Source: Hyphomicrobiales bacterium (GTDB lineage Bacteria > Pseudomonadota > Alphaproteobacteria > Rhizobiales > Rhizobiaceae). Taken from it: a stretch of 64,000 nt of DNA. Location of the stretch: the NCBI GenBank assembly GCA_900468805.1, contig UEIF01000017.1, forward strand, positions 62,001 to 126,000, read 5' to 3'. Positions 34,705 to 44,251 of this stretch are shown here, piece by piece; positions within the stretch are counted from its first letter, which is position 1; each line of letters opens with the position of its first letter. The translations under genes and the position numbers were made by a program. Below the pieces are notes generated by a model that worked only from the letters and a program-made list of their open reading frames with translations, was not told where the DNA came from and did not search any database.

Positions 34705-34848
34705 TATATGCCCCCGCAAGTCTCCATGTTACCGCTATCAAATACATAAATCCGCCTACATGCTAGTCCTAATTGACTTAGCACACGCTGATTAATTCAT
34801 TTTGTGAAAAATTAACCAGATGAAAGACGCGCTTAAGTTGATTTTTAT

Positions 34849-35310
34849 CTACACCGGTAGATGAGCTGTGCCTTTTACCTCCTCCATCACTGCATAAGTA
34901 TGTGTTTCGCGTACGCCGGGGAGGGAAAGAATCACTTCCGACAGGAATTGGCGATAAGCATCCATTCCCGCCATGCGCGCCTTCACAAGATAATCGAAGC
35001 CGCCTGCGACCATGTGACATTCCATCACGTCGTCGCTGCGTTTTACTGCCGCAGCAAAGGCATCGAAAACGTCAGGCGTGGTGCGATCGAGCTTTACCTG
35101 AACGAAGACGAGGAGATTGCGGCCGAGTTTTTCCGGTGAGAGGATTGCCATATAGCCGGTGATATAACCGTCTCGGGTCAACCGTTTGACGCGCTCGGCT
35201 GTGGCCGTCGGCGACAGGTTGACGCGTTCGGCGAGCTCGATGTTGGAAAGCCGTCCCTCCTTTTGCAATGCACGGAGAATCTTGCGGTCGAGACGGTCGA
35301 GTTCTTTCAT
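34849..35310 (-). CDS. putR: Lrp/AsnC-family regulator PutR
   Basis: A 153-residue Lrp/AsnC regulator: N-terminal helix-turn-helix (LDRKILRALQKEGRLSNIELAERVNLSPTATAERVKRL) and C-terminal ligand-binding RAM domain (VMECHMVAGGFDYLVKARM). It is divergent from putA with 112 bases between the starts. In Agrobacterium and Rhodobacter the regulator in this position, PutR, activates putA in response to proline. I use the ATG at 35310, MKELDRLDRK, rather than the upstream frame start at 35382, which adds unrelated residues. Confidence 0.9.
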   Translation of the reverse strand: MKELDRLDRKILRALQKEGRLSNIELAERVNLSPTATAERVKRLTRDGYITGYMAILSPEKLGRNLLVFVQVKLDRTTPDVFDAFAAAVKRSDDVMECHMVAGGFDYLVKARMAGMDAYRQFLSEVILSLPGVRETHTYAVMEEVKGTAHLPV

Positions 35311-35422
35311 TTTTCGCGGCCTTTCAGGCAGTCGGTGGGCGAAGATCGTGTTGGCAGCCCACAGTTTAGTGAAAAACGCCACGAATGAACAGCTATGTTG
35401 TCGAAATCACGGAGAACCCTTC

Positions 35423-38400
35423 ATGCCTACCCAGATTTCCACGCCTTTTGCCCCGTTCAACGCTCCATTTGCCGGTGACGATGACCGCCTGCTGCATGGC
35501 TTCGCTAAAAGCCTGAGCTTTTCAGCCTCCCAGGATGCGGCGATCGACAAACGTGGCGGCGGCATGATCGAGGCGATCCGCAGCAATTCCGGATCGATCG
35601 GTGGCGTGGAAGATTTTCTGCGGGAATACGGTCTCTCCACCAAGGAAGGCCTGGCGCTGATGGTGCTTGCCGAGGCGCTGCTGCGCGTGCCCGACGCGCT
35701 GACGCAGGACAAGTTGATCGAGGACAAGCTGAAGGAAGGCGGCTGGAGCGAGCATGAGGGAAAGGCCGATAGCTGGTTCGTCTCGGCATCGGCCTGGGCG
35801 CTCGGCCTTTCGGCCCGCATCATCCGTCCCGGCGAGACGCCTGAAGGCGTGGTGCGCGGCCTCGTCAAGCGCATGGGCCTGCCGACCGTGCGCAACGCCA
35901 CCAAGCAGGCCATGCGTTTCCTCGGCCATCATTTCGTGCTCGGCGAAACGATCAAGGATGCACTGAACCGTGCGGCCAAGAGCGAGGAGAAAGGCTATCG
36001 CCACTCCTTCGACATGCTGGGCGAGGGCGCTCGCACGGCTGAAGACGCCAAGCGCTACTGGCAGTCCTATGCGATGGCGATCGAGGCGATCGGCGGCTGG
36101 ATGGCAAAAAACGCTAAAGGCAAGGACTTGCCCGATCGCATGGGCATTTCCGTCAAGCTTTCGGCGCTGCATCCGCGTTATCTCGCCACCCATCGCGACC
36201 GCGTGATGAAGGAACTCGTGCCCGACCTCCTGAAGCTCGCGCAGATGGCCAAGGCGCATCAGCTGAATTTCACCATCGACGCCGAGGAGGCCGACCGGCT
36301 GGAGCTTTCGCTCGACGTTATTGCCGCGGTGTTTTCCGATCCGTCGCTTGCCGGCTGGGATGGTTTCGGCCTCGCGATCCAGGCCTACCAGAAGCGTGCG
36401 GTCGCCGTGATCGACTATATCGACGCGCTTTGCGCAAAGCTTGGCCGCCGCATGATGGTGCGTCTCGTCAAGGGCGCCTATTGGGATACCGAGGTCAAGC
36501 GGGCACAGGAGCGCGGGCTGGACGACTATCCGGTCTGGACGCGCAAGCCGGCGACGGATCTTTCCTATCTCGCCTGCGCGCAGCACATGCTGGACAAGCG
36601 GGCGCGCATCTTCCCGCAATTCGCCACGCATAATGCGCTGACGGTTTCCACCATTCTGGAGCTTGCCGGCAACGACCGCTCCGGCTTCGAGTTCCAGCGC
36701 CTGCATGGCATGGGCGAGAGCCTTTACAATCACCTGCTTGATTCCAACGATCGTATCGCCTGCCGGATCTATGCGCCTGTTGGCGGTTATCGGGATCTGC
36801 TCGCCTATCTCGTCCGTCGCCTGCTGGAAAACGGCGCCAATTCCTCCTTCGTCGCCATGGCCGGCGACAAGAACGTGCCGGTCAAGGCGTTGCTGGAGCG
36901 TCCGGCAGACAAGTTGGAATTCGATGTCGGCGCGAGCGCTCGCAACAGCAAGATTCCGATGCCGCTGCAGCTCTATGGCAAGCGCAAGAACAGCGCCGGG
37001 CTGGAATTTGGCCATCGCGCGACGCTTGAGACGCTGATGAACAATATAGGCAAGGGCATTGCCGCCATCTCCGCCGCGCCGCTCATCCCCGGTGTGGCTG
37101 CGAGCGGTTCGGAAGCATCCGTCATTTCGCCGTCCGATCACGCGAAAACCGTTGGCTCCGTTCGCAATGCCACCGCAGCCGATATCGACAAGGCCTTTGC
37201 CATCGCGGCCAGGGGCTTCAAGACATGGTCGCGCCGTTCCGTCGAAGAGCGCGCTTCGGCGCTGGAGCGCATGGCCGATCTCATGGAAGAAGATCGCGAC
37301 CGGCTGTTGGTGCTTCTGGCCGCAGAGGCCGGCAAGACACTCGATGATGGCGTTGCGGAAGTGCGCGAGGCCGTGGACTTCTGCCGGTACTATGCCGGCG
37401 AGGCGCGTCGGTTGTTCGGCACGGTTACCAAGATGCCGGGGCCGACCGGCGAGGACAATCGTTACCTCTGGCGCGGACGTGGTGTCTTTACCTGCATCTC
37501 GCCCTGGAATTTCCCGCTGGCGATCTTCCTCGGGCAGGTTTCAGCCGCCCTTGTTTCCGGCAATGCCGTGCTTGCAAAGCCTGCGCCGCAGACGCCGTTG
37601 ATCGCCTATGAGGCGGTCAAACTGCTCCACAAGGCCGGGGTGCCGGAAGATGCGCTACTCTTCGTGCCCGGCGGTCCCGATGTCGGTGCCGCCATCACCG
37701 CGCATGCAGCGCTTGCCGGTGTTGCCTTCACCGGTTCGACCAAGACTGCATGGGCAATCAATCGGGCGCTTGCCGCCAAGGATGGGCCGATCGTGCCGTT
37801 GATCGCCGAAACCGGTGGCCTGAACGCCATGGTGGTCGATGCGACGGCGCTTGGCGAGCAGGTGACAGATGATGTGATCCTCTCCGCGTTCCGTTCTGCC
37901 GGCCAGCGCTGCTCCGCACTTCGCCTGCTCTTCCTGCAAGAGGACGTGGCCGAGCACATGACCCAGATGATTGAAGGGGCCGCACGTGAGTTGCGGCTCG
38001 GCGATCCCGCACTGGAGACCACCGATGTCGGTCCGATCATCGACGACAAGCAGAGGGCGATGCTGGAAGCCCATATTGCCGACATGCAGAAGACCCAGAA
38101 GGTGCGCTATGCCGGCAAGGCGCCTGATGGAGGCAGTTTCTTTGCGCCACACATCATCGAGCTCGACAAGGCCGCGGCGCTGACCAAGGAAATATTCGGA
38201 CCGGTGCTGCACATCGTCAGATGGAAGGCGAAGGACTTGCCTGGGGTGCTGCAGGATATCCAAGCCTCCGGCTACGGCCTGACGCTCGGCGTCCATAGCC
38301 GCATCGAATCGACGATCCGGGCCGTCACCGATGCGCTCGATACCGGCAATGTCTATGTGAACCGCAACATGATTGGCGCCGTTGTGGGCACCCAACCCTT

Positions 38401-38539
38401 CGGTGGTTCGGGTCTGTCAGGCACTGGCTTTAAGGCCGGCGGGCCGGCCTATCTGCAGCGTTTTGCGCTGGAACAGGTGATCTCGGTGAATACGGCCGCC
38501 GCGGGCGGTAATGCTAGCCTGATTGCGATGGGGGAATAA
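35423..38539 (+). CDS. putA: Bifunctional proline dehydrogenase / P5C dehydrogenase PutA
   Basis: A 1038-residue enzyme that oxidises proline to glutamate in two steps. The proline dehydrogenase barrel covers about residues 150-470 (RMMVRLVKGAYWDTEVKRAQERGL), and the aldehyde dehydrogenase part follows from about 560, with Glu796 in AETGGLNA and catalytic Cys830 in GQRCSALR. There is no N-terminal ribbon-helix-helix DNA-binding domain, so it does not regulate itself; PutR does. The protein ends at NTAAAGGNASLIAMGE, with no extra C-terminal domain as found in the longer PutAs of about 1200 residues. ATG after CGGAGAACCCTTC. Confidence 0.95.
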   Translation: MPTQISTPFAPFNAPFAGDDDRLLHGFAKSLSFSASQDAAIDKRGGGMIEAIRSNSGSIGGVEDFLREYGLSTKEGLALMVLAEALLRVPDALTQDKLIEDKLKEGGWSEHEGKADSWFVSASAWALGLSARIIRPGETPEGVVRGLVKRMGLPTVRNATKQAMRFLGHHFVLGETIKDALNRAAKSEEKGYRHSFDMLGEGARTAEDAKRYWQSYAMAIEAIGGWMAKNAKGKDLPDRMGISVKLSALHPRYLATHRDRVMKELVPDLLKLAQMAKAHQLNFTIDAEEADRLELSLDVIAAVFSDPSLAGWDGFGLAIQAYQKRAVAVIDYIDALCAKLGRRMMVRLVKGAYWDTEVKRAQERGLDDYPVWTRKPATDLSYLACAQHMLDKRARIFPQFATHNALTVSTILELAGNDRSGFEFQRLHGMGESLYNHLLDSNDRIACRIYAPVGGYRDLLAYLVRRLLENGANSSFVAMAGDKNVPVKALLERPADKLEFDVGASARNSKIPMPLQLYGKRKNSAGLEFGHRATLETLMNNIGKGIAAISAAPLIPGVAASGSEASVISPSDHAKTVGSVRNATAADIDKAFAIAARGFKTWSRRSVEERASALERMADLMEEDRDRLLVLLAAEAGKTLDDGVAEVREAVDFCRYYAGEARRLFGTVTKMPGPTGEDNRYLWRGRGVFTCISPWNFPLAIFLGQVSAALVSGNAVLAKPAPQTPLIAYEAVKLLHKAGVPEDALLFVPGGPDVGAAITAHAALAGVAFTGSTKTAWAINRALAAKDGPIVPLIAETGGLNAMVVDATALGEQVTDDVILSAFRSAGQRCSALRLLFLQEDVAEHMTQMIEGAARELRLGDPALETTDVGPIIDDKQRAMLEAHIADMQKTQKVRYAGKAPDGGSFFAPHIIELDKAAALTKEIFGPVLHIVRWKAKDLPGVLQDIQASGYGLTLGVHSRIESTIRAVTDALDTGNVYVNRNMIGAVVGTQPFGGSGLSGTGFKAGGPAYLQRFALEQVISVNTAAAGGNASLIAMGE

Positions 38540-38633
38540 GATAAAGGTACGGCGGCAGGCGTCAAAATCCAGCTTGCTGCCGTTCAATCCTGTTGCTAAG
38601 CGTATCGTTAGATACAACTGAGGCGATCTAATC

Positions 38634-40307
38634 GTGCGCTTTGCAATTTTCTTTTTCGTGAAGTGTCTATTTTCCCGAACAATACTTGTTTTGCTTCTTT
38701 CCAGCTTGCCGATCGGGGCCATGCTTTCGCAGGCTGCAGAGCAAAAGCAGTCAGAACACCCAGCCATGAGCTTCATCATCGTGCACAGTTCTCTTTGTAA
38801 AGAAGACTGTCCGGAATGGATTTCGGCCGAGGGGCGCATTGTCGCCGAAACACCTGCGCAAATGAGAAAAGTACTTAAGAAGATCGGCGATCGGAAATTG
38901 CCGATCGTCTTCCGCTCGGAAGGCGGGGATGTGAACGCCGCCTATGCCATGGGGCGAATGATTCGCAAGGCTGGGCTGGAAACGGCGGTCGGTGGTACGC
39001 GGCTGGAGGGCTGTCCAGCTGAGGATCCGCGTTGTGCCGCTGCCATCGCCCGGAAGGGCGCTTCAGCAGGATCTACCTATTCGTTTGGAGCGTATTGCGT
39101 TTCGGCGTGCCCGCTGGCTTTGGCGGGTGGTACGTCGCGGGTTTCGTCTCAATGGGCCTATATCGGCGTTCATCAGATCACGACCATCTATAACAAGATG
39201 CGAGTGTCCTATCGCATCGAATATAAGATCGTGAACGGGAAGAAGCGGGAAGTCTCACGCAAGGAGATTGGACGCAAGGTTACCGGCCAGAGCAGCTCTA
39301 CCAAGCTAGGCAAAAAGGCTGCGGCGACTCTCAAGGCGTATCTGAAAGAAATGGACGTCAGCGATGATATCGTTGACCTGATGATGAGTGCTGCGCCTGA
39401 CAGCATGACGAGGGTACCGCCCGCAGAAGCGCTGCGGACGGGTCTGATCACGGATATGCTGGCTTCCAGCGAATGGCCCGGCATGCCGCTCTGCGCGCAG
39501 GACGCAGCGACCGAGGCCGTCTGCCATCGCCATCTGGCGGCTGAGCCGGCTGTATCCGAGACGCCGGTGCAGCATACGACCGTCGACACAAGCCAGAGGC
39601 TGCCGAAAACCCATCCGATGGACTTTCTCCTGATGTATAACGGCGATTGCCAGGACGAGTGCACGCAGTGGATTTCTGCGGATGGCGACATAACGCCGGA
39701 TACGCCGGCCCAGCTGGACGCGCTCTTGAAGACGCTCGGAGGAAAAAAGCTGCCCGTCGTCTTTCAGTCCTATGGCGGCGACAGGGATGCCGCTTTCGCG
39801 ATGGGACGCATGATCCGTGCTGCGGGTCTCGATACCTCAATTGGCCGGACGAGACTGCCGAATTGTCCGATGATGGATCCGCGTTGCAAGGCGGGCATGG
39901 CAAAAGACGGGGCTACCGAGGGCGAGGTCTTTGCTGGCGGTGCGTACTGCTTTTCGAGCTGTACGCTCGCTTTCATGGGCGGAACGCCTCGGCTTTTGGG
40001 CAATTCGGCCATTGGCCTCAGTCAACCGACGACCAAGCTTACAGACACTGATCGCGAAGAGTTTCACACCTATTTCAAAGAAATGGGCGTCAGCCCCGAG
40101 ACATTCGACACAATGATGATCACGCCGCCAAGCGGCAGAGGCGATATCCTTTATCCCCAGGCGATCGAGCTCGGCATTATCGATGGTGCGATCCCTTACG
40201 ATGAAGAGCCAGGCTCTCATTTCTGCGGACCAAATGCGAAGGAAAGTGTCCGATGCCCCAGAAAATCCGAAGCGACGATCATTCCGGTTGCTGCCTCGGT
40301 AAATTGA
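38634..40307 (+). CDS. Secreted protein with two tandem ClpP-fold domains (COG3904-like)
   Basis: A 557-residue exported protein (signal/anchor about 12-34) made of two homologous halves, about residues 46-300 and 328-545. Each half has RSEGGDVNAAYAMGRMIRKAGL or its equivalent QSYGGDRDAAFAMGRMIRAAGL, then an AYCxSxC segment. This order resembles ClpP/crotonase-fold periplasmic proteins: glycine-rich GGD loop, nucleophile Ser157 in CVSAC, His180 in IGVHQ and an acidic residue before PAEALRTG. In the second half Ser441 is kept, but the histidine is replaced by Ser463 (IGLSQ), so that half is probably inactive. Conserved cysteine pairs suggest disulfides. The substrate is unknown. The start may be GTG at 38634. 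Neighbours give no clue. Confidence 0.7.
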   Translation: MRFAIFFFVKCLFSRTILVLLLSSLPIGAMLSQAAEQKQSEHPAMSFIIVHSSLCKEDCPEWISAEGRIVAETPAQMRKVLKKIGDRKLPIVFRSEGGDVNAAYAMGRMIRKAGLETAVGGTRLEGCPAEDPRCAAAIARKGASAGSTYSFGAYCVSACPLALAGGTSRVSSQWAYIGVHQITTIYNKMRVSYRIEYKIVNGKKREVSRKEIGRKVTGQSSSTKLGKKAAATLKAYLKEMDVSDDIVDLMMSAAPDSMTRVPPAEALRTGLITDMLASSEWPGMPLCAQDAATEAVCHRHLAAEPAVSETPVQHTTVDTSQRLPKTHPMDFLLMYNGDCQDECTQWISADGDITPDTPAQLDALLKTLGGKKLPVVFQSYGGDRDAAFAMGRMIRAAGLDTSIGRTRLPNCPMMDPRCKAGMAKDGATEGEVFAGGAYCFSSCTLAFMGGTPRLLGNSAIGLSQPTTKLTDTDREEFHTYFKEMGVSPETFDTMMITPPSGRGDILYPQAIELGIIDGAIPYDEEPGSHFCGPNAKESVRCPRKSEATIIPVAASVN

Positions 40308-40382
40308 TGCCGAGACGCAAAAAGAGGCGCCACAATGACGCGGCGCTTCAGCTAGCACTGAGGTTTCCGGCTTGACGCCGCT

Positions 40383-40916
40383 TTACCCCTTGTCCTTCAG
40401 ATCATTCTTCGAGGTCACGCTCATCAGCTTCTCGAGGAAGCCGAGCATGACTGCCGAAACCACGAAGGCGAGGTGCATGAGGGTCAGCCACATGATCCTG
40501 CCGTCGGTATATTGTTCGACATTGAGAAAGACCTGCAGCAGATGGATGGAGGAGATGGCGACGATCGAGGAGGCGACCTTGATCTTCAAGCTGCCGGAAT
40601 CGAGCTTGCCGAGGAAGGAGACCTCGTTTTCCGCATCGGCTTCGGCCTCGTCGAAGCGGCTGACGAAGTTCTCATAGCCGGAGATCATCACCATGACGAT
40701 GAGGCTTGCGACCAGCGCCGCATCGATAAGCCCAAGCATGGCGAGGATCATTTCCGCTTCGCCGAGTTCGAATACGCTTTTGGCGACCTTCAGGAATTTG
40801 AAAGCGAAAGAAACGGCATAGACGGCAAGTGCCAGCACGAGGCCGATATAGAAGACAACCAGCAACCAACGGCTGGAAAGAATGATGCGCTCGACGAGAA
40901 GCTCGAGTGATTTCAT
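40383..40916 (-). CDS. YqhA-like (UPF0114) inner-membrane protein
   Basis: A 177-residue membrane protein with four predicted helices (about 15-36, 55-77, 112-130 and 140-160). The start ERIILSSRWLLVVFYIGLVLALAVY and MVMISGYENFVSRFD are characteristic of the YqhA/UPF0114 family, whose function is unknown. Stand-alone gene between the ClpP-fold protein and fhs, with no evident operon partner. Confidence 0.88.
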   Translation of the reverse strand: MKSLELLVERIILSSRWLLVVFYIGLVLALAVYAVSFAFKFLKVAKSVFELGEAEMILAMLGLIDAALVASLIVMVMISGYENFVSRFDEAEADAENEVSFLGKLDSGSLKIKVASSIVAISSIHLLQVFLNVEQYTDGRIMWLTLMHLAFVVSAVMLGFLEKLMSVTSKNDLKDKG

Positions 40917-41073
40917 AGTCTACCCCGTAAATCCTAGAATCGCTGATCCCTAATAAACAATGGAATAGGCTGACGGCAAGGCGCAGTGCTATTCACAGCT
41001 TAGGCATATTTCGCTATCCGATTGAAATAAACGCCAAGTCCGGCGCGCGCTCAGACAAACGGGAACCTGATCC

Positions 41074-42753
41074 ATGGCTGCCATTAAATCCGATATCGAA
41101 ATCGCGCGTGCGGCAACCAAGAAGCCGATCTACGACATCGGTGCCAAGCTCGGCATACCGCCGGAGCAGCTTGTTCCCTATGGTCACGACAAGGCGAAGA
41201 TCAGCGCCGAGTTCATTGCCGCGCAGGAGGGCAAGAGGGATGGAAAGCTGATCCTTGTTACCGCCATCAACCCGACGCCGGCGGGCGAGGGCAAGACGAC
41301 GACGACGGTCGGTCTCGGCGACGGACTGAACCGTATCGGCAAAAAGGCAATCGTCTGCGTACGTGAGGCCTCGCTCGGCCCTTGCTTCGGCGTGAAGGGA
41401 GGGGCGGCAGGCGGCGGCTATGCGCAGGTCGTGCCGATGGAAGACATCAACCTGCATTTCACCGGCGATTTTCACGCGATCACCTCGGCGCACAACCTGC
41501 TCGCCGCGATGATCGATAATCACATCTACTGGGGCAACGAAGAGAATATCGACCTGCGCCGCATCACCTGGCGGCGGGTGATGGACATGAACGACCGGGC
41601 GCTGCGCGCCATGGTGTCCTCGCTCGGCGGCGTGTCCAACGGCTTCCCCCGGCAGAACGGCTTCGATATCACTGTCGCCTCCGAAGTCATGGCGATCCTC
41701 TGCCTTGCGAGCGATCTCAAGGATTTGGAGCGTCGGCTCGGCGACATCATTATCGGTTACCGCTTCGACAAGACACCGGTCTACGCCCGCGATCTCAAGG
41801 CGGATGGGGCTATGGCCGTTCTCCTGAAGGATGCCATGCAGCCGAACATCGTTCAGACGCTGGAGAACAATCCGGCCTTCGTACATGGCGGGCCTTTTGC
41901 CAATATCGCCCATGGCTGCAATTCGGTGATTGCAACGAAGACCGCACTGAAGCTCGGCGAATATGTCGTGACAGAAGCGGGCTTCGGGGCCGATCTCGGC
42001 GCAGAGAAGTTCTTCAACATCAAGTGCCGCAAGGCGGGGCTGAAGCCGAGTGCTGCCGTGATCGTGGCGACGGTCCGGGCGCTGAAGATGAATGGTGGCG
42101 TGAAGAAGGACGATCTCGGCACGGAGAATGTGGAGGCGCTGGTGCGCGGTTGCTCCAATCTCGGCCGCCACATCGCCAATGTGCGCCGCTTCGGTGTGCC
42201 TGTCGTCGTCGCGATCAACCATTTCACCTCGGATACGGACGCGGAAATCGCTGCCGTCAAAGATTTCGTCGCGCGTCACGGCGCGGAAGCCATCCTCTGC
42301 CGTCACTGGGCGGAAGGTTCGGCCGGTATCGAGGATCTGGCCTATAAGGTAGTGGAGCTTGCCGAATCCGGACAGGCGAAGTTCGAGCCCCTCTATGGCG
42401 ACGACCTGCCGCTGCTCGAAAAGATCGAGATCGTCGCTTCGAAGATCTACCATGCCGGAGAGGTCACCGCTGACAAGTCTGTGCGCGACCAGCTCACTGC
42501 CTGGGAAGAGCAAGGCTACGGCAAGCTGCCGGTCTGCATGGCGAAGACGCAGTATTCTTTCTCTACCGACCCAAATCTTCGTGGGGCGCCGGAGGGGCAT
42601 GTGGTGTCGGTGCGCGAGGTACGCCTGTCGGCAGGCGCCGGATTCGTCGTCGTCATCACCGGTGAGATCATGACCATGCCGGGTCTGCCGAAGTCGCCGT
42701 CGGCGGAGCGGATTTACCTCAATGATCAAGGTTATATCGAAGGATTGTTCTGA
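41074..42753 (+). CDS. fhs: Formate-tetrahydrofolate ligase
   Basis: A 559-residue enzyme that makes 10-formyl-tetrahydrofolate from formate, ATP and tetrahydrofolate, feeding one-carbon metabolism. The ATP-binding [15 protein letters not shown] is at residues 67-81, and [22 protein letters not shown] is diagnostic. Length and ends are normal. The 3' end overlaps the convergent small membrane-protein gene by 22 bases. ATG after CGGGAACCTGATCC. No riboswitch-like structure was recognised in the 157-base spacer upstream. Confidence 0.96.
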   Translation: MAAIKSDIEIARAATKKPIYDIGAKLGIPPEQLVPYGHDKAKISAEFIAAQEGKRDGKLILVTAINPTPAGEGKTTTTVGLGDGLNRIGKKAIVCVREASLGPCFGVKGGAAGGGYAQVVPMEDINLHFTGDFHAITSAHNLLAAMIDNHIYWGNEENIDLRRITWRRVMDMNDRALRAMVSSLGGVSNGFPRQNGFDITVASEVMAILCLASDLKDLERRLGDIIIGYRFDKTPVYARDLKADGAMAVLLKDAMQPNIVQTLENNPAFVHGGPFANIAHGCNSVIATKTALKLGEYVVTEAGFGADLGAEKFFNIKCRKAGLKPSAAVIVATVRALKMNGGVKKDDLGTENVEALVRGCSNLGRHIANVRRFGVPVVVAINHFTSDTDAEIAAVKDFVARHGAEAILCRHWAEGSAGIEDLAYKVVELAESGQAKFEPLYGDDLPLLEKIEIVASKIYHAGEVTADKSVRDQLTAWEEQGYGKLPVCMAKTQYSFSTDPNLRGAPEGHVVSVREVRLSAGAGFVVVITGEIMTMPGLPKSPSAERIYLNDQGYIEGLF

Positions 42754-42959
42754 TCCGGAGCAGCTTTCACACCGCGGATCAGGCGATGACGTTGGCGGTT
42801 CCCAAATTCAGGGTCGATGAATAGCCAAATGAAGAGCCTCTCAAGGCTGCCGCTCAGCAATATACCTATGGGTATGAGCCAGAGAATGTGGCCCGTAAAC
42901 AGCAAGGCTATGGCAGCTAAAAGCAGCCCGAGGATGATACAGGCTGCAATAGCCTTCAT
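42732..42959 (-). CDS. Small two-helix membrane protein
   Basis: A 75-residue protein with two hydrophobic segments (about residues 3-20 and 24-50) and a basic C-terminal tail [11 protein letters not shown]. It has a good ribosome site, AGGAAAGTGA directly before the ATG, which argues for a real gene although I know no family for it. Its last 22 bases overlap the 3' end of fhs on the other strand, so the two transcripts converge and must be antisense to each other there. Confidence 0.55.
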   Translation of the reverse strand: MKAIAACIILGLLLAAIALLFTGHILWLIPIGILLSGSLERLFIWLFIDPEFGNRQRHRLIRGVKAAPDQNNPSI

Positions 42960-43051
42960 TCACTTTCCTAACTTCGCGTTCGTTATTCTCAGACTTTGAT
43001 TTGGGGATGTGAGGAACTGATTCAAGCCACAGTCGCAAGCGCCTGAAATGA

Positions 43052-43987
43052 TTAATGGCAATAGCGATAACCACCCTTTCTCTGCAATACGTCCAGATGG
43101 AAGTGGGTCTCATGGGCGGCATCACTCTCGGGATCGAGCACTGTCATGAAATAGAGGCAGCCTGCCGCGCTCACCGTGCGCTGGAATGCGCCTGTCAGGG
43201 TCGAATCCTCACGGCGTGAGCGAATGGCGATATCCTCGCCCTTCTTGAAGCTGAAGCTTGCGATATCGATGGCATTGCCGCGGGCATGTTCTGAGATCTT
43301 GCCGGCCTCAGCGTTGTTTCGCAGCCGGCAGATGTAGGCTGAGGCCTGATTGATGGTGGTGATGCCGCCGCTTTCCGGCAAGGCGACCGAGGCAGCGGGA
43401 ATGACGCTTCCCTTCATCCATCGTGCGAGCGCCAGTGCGGTCGGGCAGCGTAGTGTTGCTTCGGGCTTCAGTGCGATGCCGGGCAGGGCCTCAGAAACGA
43501 TGATCGGTTTGTCGATGCCGCATCCGTTGCCACCATCGACGCGGGGCGTTTCTTTGAAGACAACACCGAGGCTCTGCAGCTCTTTGGTACATTCCGCATG
43601 GTCCGCATCGCTTTCGGGTTCGATGGTGAGATGCTGTTCCTCAAGTGTCCGTTCCCCCGGTTTCGCTGGCTCCTGATCTTCCGGCGGAACAGGAGGCAAG
43701 TCATCCTTTCCGCTTGGTGGGGTGGCAGGGGTTTCGCCGGGTTTAGGCTGAGGCGTCGGAACGTCGGACGCTGCCGGCGGCGTTTCGGGCGTCAGTTCGG
43801 ATGCAGCCTCAGGCTGAGGCTGGGGGGCTTGCTCGGTTTCCTGTTTCTTTTCTGGTTGAGGGGCCGCAGGCGCTTCGATTGCTGCTTCTGGCTTTGCCTG
43901 AGGCACCGGACCGGTTCGCGGCAGACTTGCGCCGGGGAGCAGGGCGAGTGCGGCCAGAATGACCGCCATCTTCCGAAATTCTCTCAC
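43052..43987 (-). CDS. Extensin-like C-terminal domain protein, exported
   Basis: A 311-residue protein with a signal peptide, a long proline- and glutamate-rich linker (about residues 25-105) and a C-terminal extensin-like domain of the peptidase M15/VanY-type fold. The zinc-ligand motifs are SEHARGNAIDI and HFHLDV, and paired cysteines are conserved. Bacterial members are thought to act on peptidoglycan or to bind the wall. I prefer the GTG at 43987, after GGGAAACGACGT, because it gives a proper n-region MREFRKM before the hydrophobic core; an ATG 18 bases later is the alternative. Confidence 0.75.
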   Translation of the reverse strand: MREFRKMAVILAALALLPGASLPRTGPVPQAKPEAAIEAPAAPQPEKKQETEQAPQPQPEAASELTPETPPAASDVPTPQPKPGETPATPPSGKDDLPPVPPEDQEPAKPGERTLEEQHLTIEPESDADHAECTKELQSLGVVFKETPRVDGGNGCGIDKPIIVSEALPGIALKPEATLRCPTALALARWMKGSVIPAASVALPESGGITTINQASAYICRLRNNAEAGKISEHARGNAIDIASFSFKKGEDIAIRSRREDSTLTGAFQRTVSAAGCLYFMTVLDPESDAAHETHFHLDVLQRKGGYRYCH

Positions 43988-44079
43988 ACGTCGTTTCCCG
44001 TCGTTGATCGAGCGGAGAGGAAACGCGAGAGCGGCGAATTCGTTGCAATTGCGCAACGTTTCCTGAGATCCTTAAAACT

Positions 44080-44130
44080 TGACGATATTATTCAACATAA
44101 ATCGCCGGAATATATTGACAATAAAACTCA
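44080..44130. promoter_or_regulatory. Two iron-responsive operator (IRO) matches
   Basis: Both 44080-44094 (TGA-CGATATTAT-TCA) and 44116-44130 (TGA-CAATAAAAC-TCA) match the rhizobial iron-responsive operator TGA-N9-TCA, 36 bases apart, in the AT-rich spacer before the haem-type receptor gene. RirA is the usual protein for this site in rhizobia. Confidence 0.65.
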
Positions 44131-44251
44131 TGTTTTTTATGCGGCAAAAAGAAGGCGGAAATCTCCGCAGTCGTTCGCAACCTAGCCAGCCCCTCGAGCG
44201 CCAGAAACGCCACGACCAGCCAGCCCGGTAATTTCCATTTGAGGGTAGGTT

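Noticed and set aside
35522..37141. 539-codon frame antisense to putA
   Set aside because: Shadow frame; putA is unmistakable.
41014..42729. 571-codon frame antisense to fhs
   Set aside because: Shadow frame within the fhs coding region.
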